This document shows positions 8,122 to 14,314 of a DNA stretch of 15,893 nucleotides, in pieces. A model generated the notes under the pieces. That model saw only the letters and a list, made by a program, of their open reading frames with translations. It ran no database searches and was not told the origin of the DNA. The DNA lies in assembly GCA_038750655.1 (NCBI GenBank), contig JBCDGZ010000159.1, positions 1-15,893 on the forward strand. The letters run 5' to 3'. Source of the DNA: JBCDGZ01 sp038750655 (GTDB lineage: Bacteria; Bacteroidota; Bacteroidia; Chitinophagales; Saprospiraceae). The translations under genes were made by a program, and so were the position numbers. The first letter of the stretch is position 1. Each line of letters begins with the position of its first letter.

Positions 8122-8145
8122 AACGTAATTAACTAATTTGAACGT
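8118..8145 (+). repeat. Direct repeat TTTGAACGT x2, 19-bp period, possible operator
   Basis: TTTGAACGT occurs at 8118-8126 and 8137-8145, a 19-bp centre-to-centre distance (close to two helical turns). The first copy overlaps the predicted -7 element, so a regulator binding both copies could control the downstream operon. Only the repeat is seen; regulation is inference. Confidence 0.35.
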
Positions 8146-8206
8146 TAGTTTATAGCGTTTGTATCAGCAATGTCAACCGCATTTATCAACAACTTTTTTT
8201 CAAGTT

Positions 8207-8821
8207 ATGAACAAACTAATTCTACTGTTCTTCTCCCTCCTGGTCGCCACCTCTATTTTTGCCCAGGAAATGCCGGAAAGCAGAACGATTGCGCTCAGCA
8301 ATCCCAACGGCAGCAGCATACGCGCTCAGATTGCCGTTGAACCCAAATCTCCGCGCATCATTAGTCAACAACTTCTCTATCACTGCTTCATCAGAGACAG
8401 CATCCACCAAATACAAGGAGGCTACGAAGGCCATCTTCTCCACGGCCAATACACCCTGCTGACCACCGAACGGGCGCCCCTCATCAAAGGGCAATTCAGC
8501 CGGGGCCTCAAGCACGGGGAGTGGAAAAGCTGGTATGCCAACGGCCGCCTCAAGCAGGTGGAGCAATGGCGCGACGGACGCCTGCATGGCCCCTATCAGC
8601 AATTCGACTCCCGAGGCCAACTGCTGACCAGCGGGAAGTACCGAAAAGGCCGCCTGCACGGTAAGCAATTGCAACACGACGGTGGAGAAGTGATCGAAAC
8701 GATTCGCTACAAGAAAGGTCAGATCAAGACCAAAAAGGAAAGATGGCTCTTCAAAGGCAAGAAAAAAGATAAGCAAAAGGGCGAGGCCGAACCACCAGAA
8801 AAAGCAGAGAATAAGCAATGA
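8207..8821 (+). CDS. Exported MORN-repeat protein at the head of the filament locus
   Basis: A predicted exported protein of 204 residues. The ATG at 8207 gives a clear signal peptide (MNKLILLFFSLLVATSIFAQ); an upstream TTG at 8159 would bury it and is rejected. Residues ~78-170 carry about three MORN_2-type units of ~24 residues (GLKHGEWKSWYANGRL, GRLHGPYQQFDSRGQL, GRLHGKQLQHDGGE), as in the YwqK-like family. The C-terminus is very Lys-rich (KGKKKDKQKG). MORN units form beta-hairpins and often mediate binding, but no specific partner is evident. Its stop overlaps the next gene's start by four bases (ATGA at 8818-8821), which indicates translational coupling with the pseudopilin genes and hence a likely role in that machine or its regulation; this is inferred from context only. 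Confidence 0.8.
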   Translation: MNKLILLFFSLLVATSIFAQEMPESRTIALSNPNGSSIRAQIAVEPKSPRIISQQLLYHCFIRDSIHQIQGGYEGHLLHGQYTLLTTERAPLIKGQFSRGLKHGEWKSWYANGRLKQVEQWRDGRLHGPYQQFDSRGQLLTSGKYRKGRLHGKQLQHDGGEVIETIRYKKGQIKTKKERWLFKGKKKDKQKGEAEPPEKAENKQ

Positions 8822-10068
8822 AAAACGGCTGGCTCAAAGGCAGTTCGCTCTTCTATGCCCTCCTCATTTCGATACTCATTGCCCTGATCTGTACGGCCCT
8901 CATCAGCGTGGCCTACTACAATCGACTACTCAATGAATACGATCGGACGCTAGAGCGGCTACTGCGCAATGCAGAATCGGGGATGCAATGGCTGCAAGCG
9001 GCTGAAGAACGGGAGATTCCCGCTCGGGTCTTCGATCTGTACGGAGATGGACAGGACTCGGTGAAGGTAAAAAAAGAACAATGGGGCTTGTTTTATGTGG
9101 CCCATTGCGAGGCTTTCCAGCGCACCCTGCGCGGCCACAGCCGCTCTAGCCGCTCCGGCTTACTGGGCAGCAATTACCCCGCTTACCAAAAGATGGCGCT
9201 CTACCTCCAGGACAACTTCAAGCCGCTGACGCTCAGCGGCCTCACTCGCATCGAAGGCATCGCCTTTGTGCCGCAGGCCGGCGTGAAAAGTGGCTATGTG
9301 GATGGCACCAGCTTCCAGGGGGAGCAGCTCATCGCGGGTGAACGTCGCCTCAGCAACCGTGGCCTGCCGCCCACTGTGGAGCCCATGCTACAAAGGCTGG
9401 AAGCCCAGTTCGGTCGCCGCGACTCCATCAGCAGCGGCTTTCTGCCGGACACCTTGCAGCAGTCCTTCGGTGCACCGACGCAGTTCTTCCGCGCCCGCCG
9501 CTTCGACCTGGGCAGCCAGCGGCTGAGCGGCAATATCTGCCTCATCGCCGATAGCCTAGTGACCATAGGGCGTGGAGCGCAGCTGGAGGACATCCTGATT
9601 TTTGCGCCCAGCATACAGGTGGAGGCCGGCTTCGAGGGGTCGGTACAACTCTTTGCCCAACAGCAGCTAGACATTGGCCGCGGCGCTCAACTGCGCTATC
9701 CTTCGGTCGCGATGCTGATCCCCTCCAATGTACAAACCAGGCCTTCCCTGCGCCTCGCCAAAGAGGCTTCCCTCAGCGGCATGTTGATGATTTACAGCAA
9801 ACAAACCAAAAATGCATTCGCCGGAATCAAGCTGGAAACCAACAGCACAGTCGAAGGGCTGCTCTACGCCAATACCTCATTGGAACTAAGTGGCAGCATT
9901 CTGGGTACCGCCATTTGCAGTGGCTTTATTCTCCGTACGGCCGCCTCGGCCTACGACAACCATTTATTCAACACCCGTATCATCGCTCCAGAGCGGTCGC
10001 CGCATTACATCGCGCCGGCCATCATGGCGGTTAATGGGACCACAAAAATTGCGAAATGGCTAGATTGA
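8818..10068 (+). CDS. GspK/PilX-like minor pseudopilin with beta-helix-like body
   Basis: A 416-residue predicted membrane-anchored protein. The N-terminus (MKNGWLKG, then SSLFYALLISILIALICTALISVAYY) resembles a class III prepilin: short basic leader, Gly at -1, then a ~21-residue hydrophobic helix. It lacks Glu at +5, as is typical of GspK/PilX tip pseudopilins. Residues ~230-370 show short periodic strands with hydrophobic/Gly alternation (LSGNICLIADSLVTIGRGAQ, VQLFAQQQLDIGRGAQLRYP, LSGMLMIYS, EGLLYANTSLELSGSILGTA), suggestive of a right-handed beta-helix like polymer-forming proteins. This differs from the known GspK body. Start and stop overlap both neighbours (4 and 13 bases), so it is co-translated with the MORN and GspI-like genes. 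The pseudopilin role is inferred from the N-terminus and position; no homologue is recognised with certainty. Confidence 0.7.
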   Translation: MKNGWLKGSSLFYALLISILIALICTALISVAYYNRLLNEYDRTLERLLRNAESGMQWLQAAEEREIPARVFDLYGDGQDSVKVKKEQWGLFYVAHCEAFQRTLRGHSRSSRSGLLGSNYPAYQKMALYLQDNFKPLTLSGLTRIEGIAFVPQAGVKSGYVDGTSFQGEQLIAGERRLSNRGLPPTVEPMLQRLEAQFGRRDSISSGFLPDTLQQSFGAPTQFFRARRFDLGSQRLSGNICLIADSLVTIGRGAQLEDILIFAPSIQVEAGFEGSVQLFAQQQLDIGRGAQLRYPSVAMLIPSNVQTRPSLRLAKEASLSGMLMIYSKQTKNAFAGIKLETNSTVEGLLYANTSLELSGSILGTAICSGFILRTAASAYDNHLFNTRIIAPERSPHYIAPAIMAVNGTTKIAKWLD

Positions 10069-10394
10069 AAGCAGCGACCCTGGTTGAATCCATTATGGCG
10101 ATGGTCATCATCAGCATCGTCTTTGCCGCCGGCCTGATGGTGGTCAATATGGTAATCAATTCCAATCGATCGGCCTTCCGCTATCGCGTCAATTTGGCTT
10201 TACAGCAGATGGCCAGCGAAACCAAGCTGCAAAATCGTTATATTGATGAGCAAATTGATAGTGCTGATTATCGGGTGATGAAAGAAATTTTGCCCTATCA
10301 AGATCGCAAAGATATTTATATCCTCTCCCTCAGAGCCTATGACCTGGACAATGAGGAGGTGATGCAGCATCGCGAGTTGGTATTTTTACCTTAA
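10056..10394 (+). CDS. GspI/PilV-like minor pseudopilin
   Basis: A 112-residue predicted pseudopilin. The leader MARLKA is followed by ATLVESIMAMVIISIVFAAGLMVVNMVI, which matches the prepilin N-helix with Glu at +5. The -1 residue is Ala in place of the usual Gly. The body is short (~80 residues) and charged, as in minor pseudopilins. Its start overlaps the upstream GspK-like gene by 13 bases. In type II secretion and type IV pili such proteins form the tip complex that starts filament assembly in the inner membrane. Assignment to GspI in particular rests on the LVES motif and gene order, so the exact subclass is uncertain. Confidence 0.75.
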   Translation: MARLKAATLVESIMAMVIISIVFAAGLMVVNMVINSNRSAFRYRVNLALQQMASETKLQNRYIDEQIDSADYRVMKEILPYQDRKDIYILSLRAYDLDNEEVMQHRELVFLP

Positions 10395-10398
10395 ATAC

Positions 10399-10457
10399 CC
10401 CAAGTTGCGATGAGCGAGATTCGTATGAGGAAGATTTTGAGTCAAATATGCAACATG
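10399..10457 (+). repeat. Short interspersed element, copy A (related to the inverted copy at 12112-12250)
   Basis: From 10399, CCCAAGTTGCGATGA matches exactly the reverse complement of 12234-12248. The similarity continues collinearly: CGAGA-TC, AGGAAGATTTTG (identical 12-mer), and TTTTGA-TCAAATAT (one mismatch). The end TATGCAACATG resembles a degraded copy of the inverted terminal sequence ATCGCAACTTG. Relative to copy B it lacks the 22-bp palindrome and ~30 bases between two ATTTTG direct repeats. It fills the gap between the two pseudopilin genes and supplies the spurious upstream ATG at 10410. Confidence 0.6.
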
Positions 10458-10925
10458 AAAGGATTTACACTGATAGAAACTTTAATGGCGATTACGCTGA
10501 CGGCCATCCTCTCGATTGTGGCCCTCTATGCCTATCAGTTGATCCTCAAGCAATATCGACTTTATGATCAAATCAATGAGGAATTGTACCATTACCAGCA
10601 TTTTTCGGCGCTGATTCGCCATCAGGCACGCGAAGCCCGCTACATGCAGCGTTATCAAAACCAACTGCGCTTCGATTTCGGGGAGTACAGCACGACCTTT
10701 GATTTTGAGGACAAGCAGGTGTTGCGGGTACACAGCTTGCAGCCCACTTTGGTGGATACTTTACCGGTGAACGCCTACTTGGTCAGCTCTGCCTATGAGC
10801 AGGAGCGACAGGATTTTGGGCTGATTGATTATTGCAGTATTCAACTTCGAGCCTTTGAGGAAACGCAGGCCCTTTCGATTCGTAAGCGCTACGGCGCCGA
10901 GGAATTAATGAATTATCAAGAATGA
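10455..10925 (+). CDS. GspJ/PilW-like minor pseudopilin
   Basis: A 156-residue predicted type IV pilin-like protein. ATG 10455 gives the canonical short leader MKG, then FTLIETLMAITLTAILSIVALYAYQL, with Gly at -1, Phe at +1 and Glu at +5. The in-frame ATG at 10410 would add 15 residues that are encoded by the interspersed element lying in the gap, so 10455 is preferred. The remaining ~130 residues form a globular body with a Tyr-rich helix and beta strands (LRFDFGEYSTTFDFEDKQVLRVHSL), as in minor pseudopilins. The next gene, gspF-like, begins seven bases after the stop. Subclass GspJ is suggested by length and order only. Confidence 0.8.
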   Translation: MKGFTLIETLMAITLTAILSIVALYAYQLILKQYRLYDQINEELYHYQHFSALIRHQAREARYMQRYQNQLRFDFGEYSTTFDFEDKQVLRVHSLQPTLVDTLPVNAYLVSSAYEQERQDFGLIDYCSIQLRAFEETQALSIRKRYGAEELMNYQE

Positions 10926-10932
10926 CAAAGCT

Positions 10933-12093
10933 ATGAGTATTGATTTAAGTAAATACAACCGCCCCACCGCTGGTAAAGCCCGTAAGAAATCGGGCGCGGC
11001 TTCGGAAGGCCAGTCCATCAGCGACTTGCTGAACAAGGATATTTCTTTGTTTGGCAATCAGTTGTCGATGAAAAAGAAGGAGGCCTTTTACACGGAGCTA
11101 GAGGTGCTGCTCAAGGCAGGGCTGGACCTGAAAACTGCGCTGGATTTAATTGAGGAGGGGAAGGTGAACAACAAGGATAAAGCCTTGTTGGAAACGATTC
11201 GCCAAGCCGTTATTCAGGGCGATAGCCTCTCCGGGGCAATGAAGGCAACCAAGAAATTTTCGCCTTACGAAATTTACAGCATTCAAATTGCCGAAGAAAG
11301 TGGAAAATTGCCTCCGGTACTGGTGGAACTGTCGTCCTATTTTGCGAAAAGTATGCAATACCGCCGACTGCTGATCAGTGCCCTCTCCTACCCCGTACTA
11401 GTCATCACCGTCTCGCTTTTTGCCTTGGTTTTTCTCCTCAATTTCCTCGTCCCCCTCTTCAGCGATATTTACGCCCGCCTCAATCAGGATTTACCGGGAC
11501 TAACGCTTTTTATCGTCAATCTCTCCGACGTAGTACAGAAATACCTCGGAAAGGTGCTGCTCGGGCTGGGTATCCTTGTTACTTTCTTTCTATTTCAACG
11601 CAAAAAGGACTGGGCGCGCAAATTGGGCTCTAGCCTGCTGATGCGTCTGCCCATCTTCGGAGGCATCGTCAAACAACTTTATCTGGCGCGTTTCTCCCAA
11701 GCCATGTCTTTCCTGCTGGGTGCTCGCGTTCCCCTACTCAGCGCGATCGATCTGATCCGTAAAATGGTGGGCTTTTATCCAATCGAAAAATCATTGGATG
11801 TCGTAGAAGCTGATATTACCAAAGGCCACGCCCTGCACCATAGCCTCCGGCAGTTTAAAGTCTATCCTAGGCAGATGGTGGCCTTGGTTAAAGTGGGCGA
11901 GGAGGCCAACCAGTTAGATGTCATGTTCAAGAAGCTGGCCGAGCAGTACAATGAAGAAGTCGAGCAGCGCACCAAAACGCTGGGTAGCCTCATTGAGCCA
12001 GTGTTAATCGTCTTTTTGGCCCTCATTGTCGGGCTAGTACTCGTCTCCATGTACTTGCCCATTTTCAAGCTGGTCACCAATTTTGGGCTCTAA
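10933..12093 (+). CDS. gspF: GspF/PilC-like inner-membrane platform protein
   Basis: A 386-residue polytopic inner-membrane protein that in type II secretion and type IV pilus machines connects the cytoplasmic ATPase to pilin insertion. Two T2SSF domains are visible: residues ~46-175 (ELEVLLKAGLDLKTALDLIE, IAEESGKLPPVLVELSSYF) and ~250-378 (FSQAMSFLLGARVPLLSAID, VKVGEEANQLDVMFKKLAEQ). Hydrophobic helices lie at ~153-176, ~205-222 and ~356-378. The family signatures are complete and the length is normal; the first ~40 residues are a basic, Ser-rich cytoplasmic tail. The start follows the upstream gene by seven bases without a clear Shine-Dalgarno. No gspE ATPase or secretin is adjacent, so those partners must lie elsewhere. 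Which machine (T2SS or T4P) it serves is not certain. Confidence 0.92.
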   Translation: MSIDLSKYNRPTAGKARKKSGAASEGQSISDLLNKDISLFGNQLSMKKKEAFYTELEVLLKAGLDLKTALDLIEEGKVNNKDKALLETIRQAVIQGDSLSGAMKATKKFSPYEIYSIQIAEESGKLPPVLVELSSYFAKSMQYRRLLISALSYPVLVITVSLFALVFLLNFLVPLFSDIYARLNQDLPGLTLFIVNLSDVVQKYLGKVLLGLGILVTFFLFQRKKDWARKLGSSLLMRLPIFGGIVKQLYLARFSQAMSFLLGARVPLLSAIDLIRKMVGFYPIEKSLDVVEADITKGHALHHSLRQFKVYPRQMVALVKVGEEANQLDVMFKKLAEQYNEEVEQRTKTLGSLIEPVLIVFLALIVGLVLVSMYLPIFKLVTNFGL

Positions 12094-12111
12094 ACATTAA
12101 TCATGCTTATT

Positions 12112-12250
12112 CAAGTTGCGATTCACTATTATAAGAGTAAATGCGTCAGATATTTGAATCAAAATGCGCCGCAAGGCTGCATTTTTCACAAAATCTTCCT
12201 TACCTGCCTGCCGGCAGGCAGGTTGACTCTCGTTCATCGCAACTTGGGTT
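12112..12250 (-). mobile_element. MITE-like element with terminal inverted repeats, copy B
   Basis: CAAGTTGCGAT at 12112-12122 is repeated inverted as ATCGCAACTTG at 12236-12246, bounding ~135 bases with no coding capacity. Inside are the 22-bp palindrome (12202-12223), the near-palindrome TTTGAATCAAA (12153-12163), and an imperfect inverted repeat around 12160-12186 (AAAATGC...GCATTTTT). Its right part, read on the minus strand, matches copy A at 10399-10457 over three collinear blocks. No target-site duplication was identified with confidence, so transposition is inference; a REP-like or other palindromic repeat is the alternative. Confidence 0.5.
12202..12223. repeat. Perfect 22-bp palindrome (CCTGCCTGCC half-site)
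   Basis: A perfect self-complementary sequence centred on CCGG at 12211-12214, made of two inverted CCTGCC-type tandem halves flanked by A and T. When translated in the + frame it gives the peptide LPAGRQ, which occurs in many mispredicted Bacteroidota N-termini. A degenerate relative lies at 5005-5024. It is embedded in the MITE-like element and is absent from copy A, so it may be an insertion in its own right. Confidence 0.75.
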
Positions 12251-12270
12251 ACGCTTAATCCTTATCTTTG
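12244..12270 (+). promoter_or_regulatory. Promoter (TTG-N16-TATCTTTG) for the PilO-like gene
   Basis: TATCTTTG (12263-12270) exactly fits the Bacteroidota -7 element. A TTG at 12244-12246, the last three bases of the element's terminal repeat, lies 16 bases upstream as a possible -33 box (slightly short spacing). Transcription would start near 12275, at or immediately before the ATG at 12276, so the mRNA would be leaderless or nearly so. Confidence 0.5.
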
Positions 12271-12275
12271 TACTT

Positions 12276-12803
12276 ATGAGTTGGTTACAAAATACCCCTC
12301 CTCGCGATAAACTGCGCTATCTGGCCGGAGCCTTCGTACTACTGGCCCTACTGGCCTACAGCCTAGGCATCAAAAAGACCATCAACAGCTACCGCACCTA
12401 CAGCAGCAATACCATCGCGCTGGAACAGGCGCAAACCGCCCCGGAGCAAATCCGCAAGTACCGCACCCAACTGGCCAAGCTCGACAACAACCTCAATCGC
12501 GTACAGTACGATCGCGAGCTGCTCTTTGAGCAAGTCAATACCTTCTGCACCAATAATCGCCTGACCCTGACCAAATTCGCCCCGGAGCATCGGCAGGAAC
12601 AAAATGATTACATCGTCATCACAAATCCCATCGAAGTGCAAGGCAATTTTACCGATATGGTACGACTGGCCTACCATTTGGAGTACAGTCAACGACTGGG
12701 GCACATGGCCTCGGTGGATTTCAGATTGGTCAATGACCGAAGGTTGAAGAAAAAATATTTAAGTGGACAACTGTATTTGAAGAATATCGTAGGAAAAGAA
12801 TAG
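12276..12803 (+). CDS. PilO/GspM-like inner-membrane alignment protein
   Basis: A predicted 175-residue bitopic inner-membrane protein. ATG 12276 gives MSWLQNTPPRDKLRYLAG and one transmembrane helix at ~14-31, followed by a coiled-coil segment (~36-95, IALEQAQTAPEQIRKYRTQL) and a C-terminal alpha/beta region (~100-175) with a PIEVQGNFTDMVRLAYHLE motif, the pattern typical of PilO (EVxGxYxxxxxFL...). PilO/GspM pack with PilN/GspL and PilP/GspC to align the platform with the secretin. The ORF extends upstream to 12141, but those 45 codons come from the interspersed element and are rejected. No PilN/GspL or PilM gene precedes it. Homology to PilO is inferred from topology, motif and context. Confidence 0.75.
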   Translation: MSWLQNTPPRDKLRYLAGAFVLLALLAYSLGIKKTINSYRTYSSNTIALEQAQTAPEQIRKYRTQLAKLDNNLNRVQYDRELLFEQVNTFCTNNRLTLTKFAPEHRQEQNDYIVITNPIEVQGNFTDMVRLAYHLEYSQRLGHMASVDFRLVNDRRLKKKYLSGQLYLKNIVGKE

Positions 12804-12824
12804 TCCTGCGGAATTAAAAAAGTT

Positions 12825-13814
12825 ATGATGCAAAAACAAATCTCCTCACTGGGCCTGGCCCTCCTTCTGTTGCTGGCTGCCGCCTGCTCAGATGTCATCG
12901 TTCCAGATATTGAAGGCCGAGTCGTCAACTTGATCGCTCCGGCTGATAGCCTCAACACCACTCTACAGACCCATAATTTTGTTTGGGATGAGGAAGAAGA
13001 CGCCAGCTCCTATCGCTTACAAATCGTCAAACCTGATTTTGAGAATATTGAAGAATTTATCCTCGACTCTACGACCACTGCGACTTCCTACGAAGTAACC
13101 CTACAGGAAGGAAGCTACCAATGGCGGGTCCTGGCCGTCAATGAGGCCTACACTTCCGATAGAGATTCCGCTACCATATGGCGACTCTTTGTCCGTAGTG
13201 ATGCCAGCGTTGATCTGAGCAACCAAATCATCACCATCATCGAACCGGGTAATAATATCTTCACCCAGGATTCTACGATCACCTTTTCCTGGAATGGCCT
13301 TTCGGGAGCTGATAAATACATCTTGCAAATTGGAGATGTTGGCCTGAGCAGTTTTCTATTTATCGAAGAATTAAGCGGCGATTCCACCTCCACCAGCTTC
13401 ACCTTCGATGAGGATGGCGACTATCAATGGCAAGTCCGCGCCGAGAGCGACTTGTCGCAGACCTTTACCGACTGGGCCTCCCGCGAACTGACCATCGACC
13501 GACAGCCGCCAGCCGCCCCTACCCTCGAATTCCCCACCTCCGGCAGCACCATCGTCGCCGCCAACCAGTCGCCCGACCTGTTCTGGATTGCCGATGCTAA
13601 TTCCCTCATCGATACCCTCTACGTCTATCGGGACGGATTGCGGGACAGCTTGCTCTTCAAAACCGTCGCCTCGCTAGAATATAATTTGGAAGATAGTGGC
13701 ATCGACTTCGTCAACAGCCAATTTGCTGAGGACTACTTCTGGCAAGTTCGCTCTGTCGACCGGGCCGGTAATGTCTCCGATTCCAGTAGCCTGCGCTTAG
13801 TGTTTGTCCAATAA
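12825..13814 (+). CDS. Ig/FN3-like domain lipoprotein within the filament locus
   Basis: A 329-residue predicted lipoprotein with a lipobox ending in AAAC (Cys ~21 after MMQKQISSLGLALLLLLAA). The mature part holds three Ig/fibronectin-III-like modules at ~31-125, ~136-226 and ~233-329. Each has an F-x-W early strand (HNFVWDEEEDASSYRLQI, ITFSWNGLSGADKYILQI, PDLFWIADANSLIDTLYV) and a late YQWRV/YQWQV/YFWQV strand. It starts 21 bases after the PilO-like stop (an alternative ATG is at 12828) and ends 11 bases before the PilP-like gene, so it is in the same operon. PilO and PilP genes are normally adjacent, so an additional envelope component or a pilotin-like or periplasmic spacer is suggested; that role is inference. 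Confidence 0.8.
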   Translation: MMQKQISSLGLALLLLLAAACSDVIVPDIEGRVVNLIAPADSLNTTLQTHNFVWDEEEDASSYRLQIVKPDFENIEEFILDSTTTATSYEVTLQEGSYQWRVLAVNEAYTSDRDSATIWRLFVRSDASVDLSNQIITIIEPGNNIFTQDSTITFSWNGLSGADKYILQIGDVGLSSFLFIEELSGDSTSTSFTFDEDGDYQWQVRAESDLSQTFTDWASRELTIDRQPPAAPTLEFPTSGSTIVAANQSPDLFWIADANSLIDTLYVYRDGLRDSLLFKTVASLEYNLEDSGIDFVNSQFAEDYFWQVRSVDRAGNVSDSSSLRLVFVQ

Positions 13815-13825
13815 ATCCTTGGGTC

Positions 13826-14314
13826 ATGAAAAAGAATAAGCGCCTACAATCGATTCTCCTGGTACTGGTCATCGCCATCTGGGGGGCGATCGTCTATCAG
13901 TTTTTCAACTATTCGGGTGGGGAGGATTTTAATGCGGGTTATGCTTATGACAGCACGCCCATTGTTTCGCTGCTGGACGAACAGCAAGACAGTTTTAGGA
14001 TCGTGGCTGATTACCGCGATCCTTTTCTGGGAAAGCGAATTAAGGTGGCCAATCAAGGAGGAGGAGCCAGCCTCGCTGCCCCAGGCCCCCAAAACTTCAA
14101 TCCCCAAGCCACTCCACCGCCCAACATCATCTACCAGGGCTATTCCATCAATAACAACCGCATCACTCGCGTCCGGGTCTCACTGAACGGCAAGACCTAT
14201 ACCATGCAACCCAATGACAAAAAAGATCAGCTGATTTTGAAGAAAATGGCCAAGGATTCGATCATCGTCAGTTATCAGGGCCAGTCGATGGTCATCAAGC
14301 GGCAGCGGGGTTAG
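13826..14314 (+). CDS. PilP/GspC-like inner-membrane protein
   Basis: A 162-residue predicted bitopic protein: basic start MKKNKR, transmembrane helix ~9-28, a periplasmic linker with a DYRDPFLGK motif (~62-70, similar to the 'RDPF' segment of PilP), a Gly/Ala/Pro-rich stretch (~78-100), then a C-terminal beta domain (~101-160: IIYQGYSINNNRITRVRVSL, NGKTYTMQPNDKKDQLILKK, KDSIIVSYQGQSMVIKR). This matches the GspC homology-region/PilP fold that contacts the secretin. It is the last gene of the operon. Its stop overlaps the convergent gene's stop by four bases (14311-14314), and no secretin gene follows. The assignment is by fold pattern and position. Confidence 0.75.
   Translation: MKKNKRLQSILLVLVIAIWGAIVYQFFNYSGGEDFNAGYAYDSTPIVSLLDEQQDSFRIVADYRDPFLGKRIKVANQGGGASLAAPGPQNFNPQATPPPNIIYQGYSINNNRITRVRVSLNGKTYTMQPNDKKDQLILKKMAKDSIIVSYQGQSMVIKRQRG

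Noticed and set aside
8159..8206. TTG start at 8159 for the MORN protein
   Set aside because: It adds 16 residues before a canonical signal peptide that begins at ATG 8207.
10410..10454. ATG at 10410 as start of the GspJ-like pseudopilin
   Set aside because: The extra 15 residues are encoded by the interspersed element; ATG 10455 gives the canonical MKG leader.
12141..12275. Upstream extension of the PilO-like gene
   Set aside because: Encoded by the MITE-like element and palindrome (LPAGRQ peptide); the promoter element lies downstream of this ATG.
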